Source of the DNA: a bacterium UBA1790
Lineage (GTDB): Bacteria; Bacteroidota; Bacteroidia; Bacteroidales; Muribaculaceae
DNA: 23,694 nt
NCBI GenBank assembly: GCA_002314465.1
Contig: DCGA01000063.1
Coordinates: 45,204-68,897 of the forward strand
Direction of reading: 5' to 3'
The notes beneath the pieces were generated by a model that saw nothing but the letters and a program-made list of their open reading frames with translations, was not told the DNA's origin and did no database searches. The translations under genes were made by a program, and so were the position numbers. Of this stretch, positions 1 to 6,295 are shown piece by piece (the stretch's first letter is position 1; every line of letters begins with the position of its first letter).

Positions 1-1382
1 GAGAAAAAGTCGGGACCCGATGCCAGTCCCAGGCATGCCAGATACAGGGCAAGTCCTATGGCTCGCAGCATCAGGTTGGCACTCTGGGTGGTGTAACTGT
101 TCATGTGGATGCGTGGGCCGAATGTTCCCATCAATATACCTGCAATGATAGGACCGCCGGCAAGACCCAGTTTCACGGGAATCGAAATTCCGGGCAGTGC
201 AATGGGAATGCTACCTAACAGCAGACCCAGCGTCATACCCACAAATACCGAGATGAGGATAGGCTCGTTGAGGTCGGCTACGGCATTACCCAGCACTTTT
301 TCAACGTTCTTGATTGCATCGTCTTCTCCCACTACGATGAGTCGGTCGCCCAGCAGCAACCTCAGGTCGGGAGTGGCAAGCAGCTGCACGCCGTTGCGGT
401 TAATGCGGCTTATGTTCACGCCGTAGTGCTTTCGCAGTTTGAGCGAACCCAGTCGTTTGCCGTTGATCTGGGGCTTTGTGATAAGTATTGCCCTCGAACT
501 AAGGTTACTGTCGATGTTGTTCCAGTCGATGTCTTCCTTGTTCCAGTTGGTGTTTTCTTGTTCGCCAAATAGTATTGTCATTGCCTGCGAGTCTTCCTCA
601 TTGGTAATCACGAGCAGGCGGTCGCTCTCGAGCAGCACGGTCTTGGCAGTGGGAATCGATACCTTGCCGTTGCGCCACAAGCGCGAGATGACAAACTTCA
701 TGTGGCTTATATTTGCTATTTCCGATACTGTCTTGCCGAATATCCCGGGATTGTGCACCTGGTATGCGGCAATGAATGTGGTGTCGGCGTCATCATCATC
801 GCTGGCGATGATCAAGTGGTTGGTCTTGGCCATGAGTTTGCGCATGAACAATAACGCGAGTATCACGCCCACAACTCCCAAGGGGTAGGTTACGGCACAA
901 CCCAGTGCGGCTCCGTTGGCCGAGATGCCCATTGCGGATAGTGTTTGCTGGGCAGCACCCAGGGCGGGAGTGTTGGTTGTTGCTCCGCACATTATGCCCA
1001 CGGCGTCGGCAAGGTTTATGCCCACGGCCCACGGCATCAATACTGTCATTACAAGTCCCAGTATCACCACCGCAAGGGCAAGCAGGTTGAGCGAGAGGCC
1101 ACTGTCGTGGAGCGAGTTGAAGAAACCGGGGCCCACCTGAAGGCCAAGCGCATACACAAACAGCACAAGGCCGAAGTCTTGTGCATAGCGCTGCATCTGC
1201 GGGTCGATCGACAGGCCCAGATGTCCGGCAAGGATTCCAAGGAAGAAGACGAAGGTCACGCCCAGCGAGATGCCCATCACCTTCACCTTACCAAGGGCGA
1301 GGCCACAGGCACAAAGCATAGAGAGCACTATGACAGCCTGAACTGCCGAGTGCTCTACTATAATGCTGTTTATCCACTCCAT
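1..1382 (-). CDS. AspT/YidE-family putative transporter, 3' end outside window
   Basis: This is the N-terminal 460 or so residues of an inner-membrane transporter of the aspartate-alanine exchanger (AspT/YidE/YbjL) superfamily, read from the reverse strand. The start ATG is at 1382 and the protein begins MEWINSIIVEHSAVQAVIVL. Residues 1-180 form a hydrophobic half with family-like stretches such as GLVLFVYALGLQVGPGFF and GIMCGATTNTPALGAAQQ. Two soluble TrkA-C-like domains follow at about 195-280 and 300-385 (for example LLLGDRLIVVGEDDAI), and a second membrane half begins near 390. Family members are about 550 residues, so roughly 90 are missing at the left edge. It lies 30 bp downstream of the coiled-coil lipoprotein and is probably co-transcribed with it. 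The substrate cannot be told from sequence; the regulatory TrkA-C pair suggests nucleotide or ion gating (inference). Confidence 0.85.
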   Translation of the reverse strand, partial: MEWINSIIVEHSAVQAVIVLSMLCACGLALGKVKVMGISLGVTFVFFLGILAGHLGLSIDPQMQRYAQDFGLVLFVYALGLQVGPGFFNSLHDSGLSLNLLALAVVILGLVMTVLMPWAVGINLADAVGIMCGATTNTPALGAAQQTLSAMGISANGAALGCAVTYPLGVVGVILALLFMRKLMAKTNHLIIASDDDDADTTFIAAYQVHNPGIFGKTVSEIANISHMKFVISRLWRNGKVSIPTAKTVLLESDRLLVITNEEDSQAMTILFGEQENTNWNKEDIDWNNIDSNLSSRAILITKPQINGKRLGSLKLRKHYGVNISRINRNGVQLLATPDLRLLLGDRLIVVGEDDAIKNVEKVLGNAVADLNEPILISVFVGMTLGLLLGSIPIALPGISIPVKLGLAGGPIIAGILMGTFGPRIHMNSYTTQSANLMLRAIGLALYLACLGLASGPDFF

Positions 1383-1412
1383 CTTTTTCTTCCGAGATGT
1401 TTTGGTTTGTGA

Positions 1413-2288
1413 TTAGTCTACCTTTACAACCAGGTAGTTAGAGAATTCCCAGAACTTTGTTGAGTTAGTGATGTGAAGCACCTTGCCCGATGCTCCGTCA
1501 ACAATCTGGTAAGAATCGCTGGGATGCTTTGACATCACCTGCGCTTTCTTGCTGTGAAGCTGTATCTCGCTCAGTGTGCGCTTGTCGGCCTTGGTGAAGT
1601 ATGACTTCTCAAAGTCGCCTTCCATAATCTTGGTCTTGCGCAGGAAACCGGTCTCGATGATGCGGTTTGCCTTGAGTTCTTTCTTTGAGCCTACGGCGTA
1701 GAAGCAAGTGTTGAGCTCATTGGCAATCTTTGTAGCCTCTTCCTGGGCTTTCTTCTTCTCTTGCTTTACGGTTGTATTCTCGGTGTGGAGCGAGTCTACG
1801 CGGTTGTTAAGGGTTGCAATTTCAACATGTGCTGCAGCAAGTTGCTCCTTGAGCGTATTGATTGTGCTCTGCTGCATGTCGAGCTGCTTCTTGAGTGACT
1901 CGATTGTTTTCTTAGTTTCGGCAGTGTAATTAGTCGATTGGCTAAGTCTCTTTTCAAGCTCGGCGAGGCGTTGTTTCTTCTGCTCGATAGCCTGTTGGAT
2001 AAGAACAACGTCGTTACGCAGCTGTGCCTTGCGGTCGGGGGTTTCGCCCGAGATGTTCTGGACCGACACGATGTCTTCCATCTCCTTGATTTGCTGCATA
2101 CCGTCGGCAATGTCGTTCATCAGCGACATGAGGCTGTCCTTCTCGGCCAGCGCGGTTGTGAGCGAGTCATTGAGCTCGTTGTTGATTGAGTCTAGTGCTG
2201 CGGTAGCGCTCTGGTCGTCATTGTTGTGGCATGATGGCATCATTGCCAGGCCTGCAATGAGCAGTGCAAATAATTTAATCTTCTTCAT
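1413..2288 (-). CDS. Coiled-coil lipoprotein resembling Cbp1-family adhesins
   Basis: A 291-residue lipoprotein. The start is placed at MKKIKLFALLIAG (2288), because the 19 codons upstream overlap rsmI further and do not look like a leader. The signal peptide ends in a lipobox MPSC with Cys20, followed by HNNDD, an acidic run of the sort linked to surface export in Bacteroidetes. Residues 30-195 are charged heptad-rich coiled coil. The C-terminal domain (about 195-291) carries FYAVGSKKELK, FEKSYFTKADKR and FWEFSNYLVVKV, which I recognise from proteins annotated as Cbp1-family collagen-binding glycoprotein adhesins in Bacteroides. Collagen binding itself is not shown for this protein. Four D-S-[I/L] tripeptides (residues 33, 41, 51, 165) match the Bacteroides O-glycosylation motif. 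It overlaps the rsmI stop by 14 bp, so the two are co-transcribed. Confidence 0.8.
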   Translation of the reverse strand: MKKIKLFALLIAGLAMMPSCHNNDDQSATAALDSINNELNDSLTTALAEKDSLMSLMNDIADGMQQIKEMEDIVSVQNISGETPDRKAQLRNDVVLIQQAIEQKKQRLAELEKRLSQSTNYTAETKKTIESLKKQLDMQQSTINTLKEQLAAAHVEIATLNNRVDSLHTENTTVKQEKKKAQEEATKIANELNTCFYAVGSKKELKANRIIETGFLRKTKIMEGDFEKSYFTKADKRTLSEIQLHSKKAQVMSKHPSDSYQIVDGASGKVLHITNSTKFWEFSNYLVVKVD

Positions 2289-3036
2289 TTTGAATATAGT
2301 CAGTGTTAATATTTTTCTTGTTTTTGAAGTGCGCATATTTGTCAACCTTCACTGCGGCCTTGGGCTCGGCTCCCGCAACCACAATCACTATCTCGCCGCG
2401 CGGGGCGGTGGCAGTGAAGTAGTCGGCGAGTTCGGCAAGTGTGCCGTTATGGGTTGTGTTATGCACCTTTGATATCTCGCGCACCACGCTTGCTTCACGG
2501 TCGGCTCCCATCACCTCGGCAAGTTGCTTGAGCGTCTTGACAAGTCTCATGGGCGACTCGTAGAATATCATGGTGAGTGGTTGCTCTTTAAGTTCCTCCA
2601 GGCGTGTGGCGCGGCCTTTCTTCTGCGGCAGGAATCCTTCGAAGATGAAGCGCTCGCATGGTAGCCCCGAATTCACAAGGGCGGGAACAAATGCTGTGGC
2701 GCCAGGCAGTGTCTCAACCTCGATTCCCTTGCGGCGGCATTCGCGCGACAGCAGGAATCCAGGGTCGCTTATGGCTGGTGTGCCGGCATCGCTTACAAGG
2801 GCAATGATACTGCCTCCCTCAAGCATGTTGATAACCCCGGGCATGGTTTCGTGCTCGTTAAACTTGTGGTGGCTGCGCATGGGTGTCTCAATGCCGAAGT
2901 GTTTCATTATCACACCGCTGGTGCGGGTGTCTTCGGCGAGGATGAGATGAGCCTGCTTGAGCACACTCACGGCACGGGGTGTCATGTCCTCGAGGTTGCC
3001 TACAGGGGTGGGTACTATGTAAAGCTTGCCAGCCAT
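2275..3036 (-). CDS. rsmI: 16S rRNA (cytidine1402-2'-O)-methyltransferase RsmI
   Basis: RsmI methylates the 2'-hydroxyl of C1402 in 16S rRNA at the ribosomal P site, using S-adenosylmethionine in the cytoplasm. The 253-residue protein shows the tetrapyrrole-methylase fold signatures in order: KLYIVPTPVGNLEDMTPRAV at the N-terminus, AEDTRTSG near residue 35, SDAGTPAISDPG near 83, a LPGATAFVPAL segment, and FYESPMRL near 155. The length is shorter than the E. coli enzyme (about 286), mainly because the C-terminal helical extension is reduced to a lysine- and asparagine-rich tail. The start ATG at 3036 lies 3 bp after the stop of the upstream acidic-linker gene, and the stop overlaps the downstream lipoprotein start. 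This makes a tight three-gene operon. Confidence 0.95.
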   Translation of the reverse strand: MAGKLYIVPTPVGNLEDMTPRAVSVLKQAHLILAEDTRTSGVIMKHFGIETPMRSHHKFNEHETMPGVINMLEGGSIIALVSDAGTPAISDPGFLLSRECRRKGIEVETLPGATAFVPALVNSGLPCERFIFEGFLPQKKGRATRLEELKEQPLTMIFYESPMRLVKTLKQLAEVMGADREASVVREISKVHNTTHNGTLAELADYFTATAPRGEIVIVVAGAEPKAAVKVDKYAHFKNKKNINTDYIQNEED

Positions 3037-3039
3037 TCG

Positions 3040-3795
3040 TTATGCAAAGTGGTTGCGAACGATTTCCATAAAGTACTGTACGTCGTCGCTGTCTTTATCC
3101 CATTCGAGTTCGTTGATGAAATAGTCTTCTACATCACTTGCCGAGCGCATCTCCTGTATCAGGTCGAGGGCCTCGTTCATGGCAGCCTCATCGCCTTGGA
3201 ACAGTTCGCGGCGGAATCGATAATAGTCATTGAGCGATAATGACTTGCGCAGGTCCTTGGCAGGATCGCGGTGCACAGGTTCATAAACCGGCTCGTCAAA
3301 TGTTGCTGTAGCAGGTACTTCGGGCTCAACAGCCTCTTCTATTACTTCTGGGGTTTCCTCTACGGGTTCGCTTGCAGGTACTGCAAAGCTGAAGGGTGCT
3401 GCGGGCATGTCTTCGTCGTCTTGCTGCGAACGCTCAATGCTTTCTTCGCCTTGCTCTTCATTATCGTCGGCATAGATGAACTCCAGTTCAATATCGTCAT
3501 CGGGCTCGCGGTCCTCAACAGGCACTTGTGCGGGCTCTTCGGGCTCGGCCACAGCCTCGGGTTCGGGCATGGGGGGCGGAGTTGCAACTACGGGTGCAGG
3601 TGCGGGCTCTTCTTCCACAACGGGACCTTTGTTGCCGCAGTCAAGCAATTGGCACTGCTCGTGCAGTTCTTTTGCAGCCTTCTGGATGCGTTTGTACACC
3701 AGCGAGGGAGTGTCCTGGCCGTGACGGGTAACTACAAGTAGCAGACCCTCAATCTCATAGACGTTTGTCAGCAGTGATGCGATGTTGTTGTTCAT
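3040..3795 (-). CDS. Conserved Bacteroidales protein with acidic proline-rich linker
   Basis: A 251-residue protein of unknown function. The start is taken as MNNNIASLLTNVYEIEGL (3795), because the upstream in-frame codons overlap a well-placed promoter. The N-terminal 50 residues form a small ordered region (LLLVVTRHG). Residues 55-170 are an extreme Glu/Pro/Ala/Val linker (for example PEPEAVAEPEEP). Residues 177-251 form a compact C-terminal domain with LNDYYRFRRELFQGD and VQYFMEIVRNHF. I have seen this C-terminal pattern in unnamed Bacteroides proteins from the same neighbourhood. No signal peptide or membrane segment is visible, so it should be cytoplasmic. It sits 3 bp upstream of rsmI. 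The disordered spacer between two small domains suggests an adaptor role, which is inference only. Confidence 0.75.
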   Translation of the reverse strand: MNNNIASLLTNVYEIEGLLLVVTRHGQDTPSLVYKRIQKAAKELHEQCQLLDCGNKGPVVEEEPAPAPVVATPPPMPEPEAVAEPEEPAQVPVEDREPDDDIELEFIYADDNEEQGEESIERSQQDDEDMPAAPFSFAVPASEPVEETPEVIEEAVEPEVPATATFDEPVYEPVHRDPAKDLRKSLSLNDYYRFRRELFQGDEAAMNEALDLIQEMRSASDVEDYFINELEWDKDSDDVQYFMEIVRNHFA

Positions 3796-3818
3796 ACCAT
3801 GCTTTTTTAAATAATGTG

Positions 3819-3850
3819 CAAGTTTACAACTATTTTTTGAGTTGGGCAAA
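3819..3850 (-). promoter_or_regulatory. Bacteroidetes-type promoter for the acidic-linker/rsmI operon
   Basis: On the minus strand, TTTG (3850-3847) is separated by exactly 20 nt from TAAACTTG (3826-3819), one mismatch from the TAnnTTTG -7 consensus of Bacteroidetes. The predicted start of transcription near 3812 would leave a leader of about 17 nt before the ATG at 3795. Confidence 0.5.
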
Positions 3851-3867
3851 TTTTTGGCCAACAAATG

Positions 3868-3888
3868 GCGTTATTGATTCAATAACGC
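3868..3888 (-). terminator. Hairpin spanning the D,D-carboxypeptidase stop codon
   Basis: GCGTTATTG (3868-3876) and CAATAACGC (3880-3888) form a perfect 9-bp stem with a 3-nt loop. It includes the stop codon of the carboxypeptidase gene. The minus-strand sequence after it is only moderately T-rich, so this is either a weak terminator or an mRNA-end stabilising hairpin. A separate promoter lies just downstream, which fits a transcript boundary here. Confidence 0.35.
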
Positions 3889-5307
3889 ACCTATGAGCAG
3901 GCGGTCGATATTGTTTTTGAGCGTGGCTCTCGAACATGTGTAATTATTGCACAGCACCGCCCAAACTATCGTGGGATTGTTGGCGGGATAATATCCCACA
4001 AAGCACTGCACTTCGCTCATGCTGCCGCTCTTCAGCGTCACGCTGTCGGCAAGTTCGGTGGTAGGCAGCAGTTTGCCTATTCGGCGGCCGGCGTTTGGCA
4101 TGAGGTCGGTAAGTCTCTTGTTATTGTATTTCTTGTCAACTACTGTGCGCAGCATGTCGCAGAACATATGCACCGATGTGCGGTTTGCTCGTGCAAGGCC
4201 GCTTCCGTCGCGCATAAACAGTGATTCGGTGTCAATGCCCATACCGTTGAAGATGCGCTTCACTTCGCTCACGCCGTTGCTGTCAAGGTCGCCACCTTCA
4301 GCCTGATAGCTCTTGCTGCGCACTGCAAGTGCACGGAGCAGGGCATGGGTAAACATGTTGTCGCTGCGGTCGAGCAGTGAGATGACGATGTCGGTCAGTT
4401 CGGGCGACTGGTGGTTAACGAGAAGTTCTGTGCTGTCGTCCTTCGAACTGGTGTTGATATTGTTGTTTTTTAACTCAATTCCACAGTTTTTAATTGCGGC
4501 TTCTACATCGGCTACAAGAAGTGCATCGGGGCATGGGTTTGCTACTATCCAGCTGTGACGGCCTTTGCCCTTTCCTGCTGCGGTGTTTCCGGTCATCACC
4601 AGGTTGTTGGCACCGTAGTCAAGGGTTGTAAGTATGTAGTTGCGCTTGCCGGGGGTTGTGCGGTTGGCTACTCCCACGCCAGGCACTTCGGGAACAAAGT
4701 GTGCATTGTTCACTCTGCCTTTACGGCCAACGTTGAAGTTGAAGCGTATGGTGTTATCGCGATAGTTCAGGGGGAATACGCCTGCGCCATAGTCTTGCGC
4801 AAGGTCACCGGCATCCCACCAGTCGCTGTAATAGGGACCGGGGAACAGACTGCTATCGGTTATCACTTTGCCTGAAACGGCCTTGATGCCTTTGGCTGTG
4901 AGTGCCTGGGCAATCTCTTCGGGCAGTTTTGCGATACCGCTCATGAACCCTGTGCCCAGTGTAGGGTCTCCGGCTCCCACAATCACGATATTGCCCACGA
5001 GGGTATCGCCCTGCATCTTGCCGTCAATGTAAACCTTGGTCTCAAATCTGAAGTTTCCCCCCAGTGCTTCAAGCGCTGCAGTCGATGTAACGGTCTTCAT
5101 CGTAGATGCGGTAACTACCGACAGTTCGGGGTTGGCTGCGGCGATTATCTTGCCCGAGTCTACGCTCATGAACATCACTCCGAACGAGGCGTGCTTCATC
5201 GATGGGTCGTTGGCAAACCTGTCCACTGCCTCCTGTGGGGTGATTGTCTGAGCCCAGGCGGCAACCGCCACGAGCATTATTGCAAGTAATGTTGTGATAC
5301 GTGTCAT
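3871..5307 (-). CDS. dacB: D-alanyl-D-alanine carboxypeptidase/endopeptidase, PBP4 type (S13)
   Basis: A periplasmic penicillin-binding protein that trims or cleaves peptidoglycan stem peptides. The start is placed at MTRITTLLAIMLVAVAAWAQ (5307), a clean Sec signal peptide with cleavage after AWA or AWAQ, giving 478 residues. All three active-site motifs are visible: SxxK as S68-T-M-K71, SxN as S315-D-N317 and the KTG-equivalent K426-S-G428. The long insertion between SxxK and SxN is the S13 hallmark, with GDPTLGTGFM and YSDWWDAGDLAQDYGAG typical of the family. The C-terminus (QCFVGYYPANNPTIVWAVLCNNY) is also typical. It begins 28 bp after the HD-hydrolase stop, so both probably share the promoter at 5990. 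The symbol is by homology; substrate preference is not determinable. Confidence 0.93.
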   Translation of the reverse strand: MTRITTLLAIMLVAVAAWAQTITPQEAVDRFANDPSMKHASFGVMFMSVDSGKIIAAANPELSVVTASTMKTVTSTAALEALGGNFRFETKVYIDGKMQGDTLVGNIVIVGAGDPTLGTGFMSGIAKLPEEIAQALTAKGIKAVSGKVITDSSLFPGPYYSDWWDAGDLAQDYGAGVFPLNYRDNTIRFNFNVGRKGRVNNAHFVPEVPGVGVANRTTPGKRNYILTTLDYGANNLVMTGNTAAGKGKGRHSWIVANPCPDALLVADVEAAIKNCGIELKNNNINTSSKDDSTELLVNHQSPELTDIVISLLDRSDNMFTHALLRALAVRSKSYQAEGGDLDSNGVSEVKRIFNGMGIDTESLFMRDGSGLARANRTSVHMFCDMLRTVVDKKYNNKRLTDLMPNAGRRIGKLLPTTELADSVTLKSGSMSEVQCFVGYYPANNPTIVWAVLCNNYTCSRATLKNNIDRLLIGALLNQ

Positions 5308-5335
5308 AGCAGATTTTGTTGTCTGTTTGTCGTGA

Positions 5336-5962
5336 TTAGTCTTTGTTGGTAAACTCGTATATGTTGGCGGCAAGGCCGTCGGCAAGTTGCACGAGTGCTA
5401 CCAGTGGGTATTTGTCTCGTGCGGTGTTTATGTTGTTCTTTGCCTCGGGGCTCTGGAACGCAAGGTCCCATGCTGTCATGTGCCAGCGTATTGCGATGAG
5501 TTCCTCTTCATATATCTCAAAGCCGCTCCACAGCGCCATTATTGCCGATTTCTCGCCATGGCCCAAGGGCAGATTGCTGTAGTCTACGTCATAGCCGGGT
5601 ACTTCTTCCCATATGCCGAATGCACCCTTTACCTTCTTCATCGTGGGGCGGTAGATGTCGCTCTTGCACAGGTCGTGCAGCAGCGTTGCCACGATTACGC
5701 TTTCGCGTGTCAGTTGAGATGCAAGGTCAGGACGCTTGGTTATTGCGAGTTCGCGCAGGTGCAGGCCGGCTTCACACACATTGAGCGAATGCTGGCAGTT
5801 ACCGCCTTCTTCGGCAAGGTGGAAACGGGTACTCGACGGGGCCCTGAAAAAGTCGTTCTTGCCTTCTTCGAGATAGGCAACGAGGTCTTCCACGCCTTCG
5901 CGGCCTGTCGACTTGAGTAACTCTATGAATTTCTCTTTGTTTGCTTGGATATCTATTGCCAT
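5336..5962 (-). CDS. HD-domain hydrolase (YhaM-like HD fold)
   Basis: A 208-residue cytoplasmic metal-dependent phosphohydrolase of the HD superfamily. The motif series is visible: H58 in the CQHSLNV segment, the H96-D97 doublet in LLHDLCKSDIY, H135 in LGHGEKSAIM, H161 in IRWHMTAWD and D195 in LVQLADGLA. This multi-His arrangement resembles HD domains of the YhaM exoribonuclease or nucleotide-hydrolase type, but no OB-fold nucleic-acid domain precedes it. It could act on a nucleotide or a small phospho-compound; the substrate is not known. It is the first gene of the leftward unit, starts about 28 nt from a perfect TAnnTTTG element, and is followed after 28 bp by the D,D-carboxypeptidase gene. 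Confidence 0.8.
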   Translation of the reverse strand: MAIDIQANKEKFIELLKSTGREGVEDLVAYLEEGKNDFFRAPSSTRFHLAEEGGNCQHSLNVCEAGLHLRELAITKRPDLASQLTRESVIVATLLHDLCKSDIYRPTMKKVKGAFGIWEEVPGYDVDYSNLPLGHGEKSAIMALWSGFEIYEEELIAIRWHMTAWDLAFQSPEAKNNINTARDKYPLVALVQLADGLAANIYEFTNKD

Positions 5963-5989
5963 AAACTTTCAAATGTATTGTTCAATCTG

Positions 5990-6024
5990 CAAAGATAGTC
6001 ATTTTTACCGAAACACAGCCCAAA
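5990..6024 (-). promoter_or_regulatory. Promoter for the HD hydrolase unit
   Basis: On the minus strand, TATCTTTG (5997-5990) is a perfect match to the Bacteroidetes -7 element TAnnTTTG, with TTTG (6024-6021) 23 nt upstream. The predicted start of transcription near 5983 leaves about 20 nt of leader before the ATG at 5962. Confidence 0.5.
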
Positions 6025-6089
6025 TTACACCATGGTAATATGAATAATGCCTATTTATCAGTATTTTTACATTGGGCAACCGCGGGGAG

Positions 6090-6104
6090 ATGTACTTTGT
6101 ACAT
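6090..6104. repeat. 15-bp perfect inverted repeat, possible operator
   Basis: ATGTAC and GTACAT flank a TTT spacer. CGCG occurs on both sides (6081-6084 and 6106-6109), so a longer imperfect hairpin is possible, followed by TTTTT at 6111-6115. Its position midway between divergent genes suits a transcription-factor site. A stray plus-strand terminator is the alternative. Confidence 0.4.
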
Positions 6105-6212
6105 TCGCGCTTTTTGTGTCAGTATAGGTTCCCTTTGGACCAAAAAACGAGAAAATTATTAGTCAAAATCCGTTTTTTGTCTGTAATTTCGGTGTGGTAA
6201 CAATATTTTTTG

Positions 6213-6220
6213 TATTTTTG
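6213..6220 (+). promoter_or_regulatory. Candidate -7 element for the nucleotide-sugar dehydratase gene
   Basis: TATTTTTG is a perfect TAnnTTTG match in a T-rich stretch. No clean TTTG lies about 20 nt upstream (TTTC at 6187-6190 is the nearest). The leader to the ATG at 6296 would be about 70 nt. Confidence 0.35.
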
Positions 6221-6295
6221 TAATTTGTAAAAGTAGTGGCTTTAGTCGTTTCGGATAACGGCGGCACATCAAATGTTGAATTTACATAGAAATAA

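Larger units (their letters stand above)
5963..6295. other. 333-bp divergent intergenic region
   Basis: This non-coding, AT-rich stretch separates the leftward HD-hydrolase unit from the rightward dehydratase gene. It holds an outward promoter on each side, a perfect inverted repeat ATGTAC-TTT-GTACAT at 6090-6104, and an 8-bp palindrome ACCATGGT at 6029-6036. No conserved open reading frame or structured RNA gene is recognisable in it. Confidence 0.7.

Noticed and set aside
945..1412. Plus-strand frames across the transporter region, up to 155 codons
   Set aside because: The reverse strand encodes a continuous membrane-transporter sequence with clear family motifs; the plus-strand translations are low-complexity shadows.
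6029..6036. ACCATGGT palindrome near the HD-hydrolase promoter
   Set aside because: An 8-bp palindrome alone is too short to support a regulatory call.
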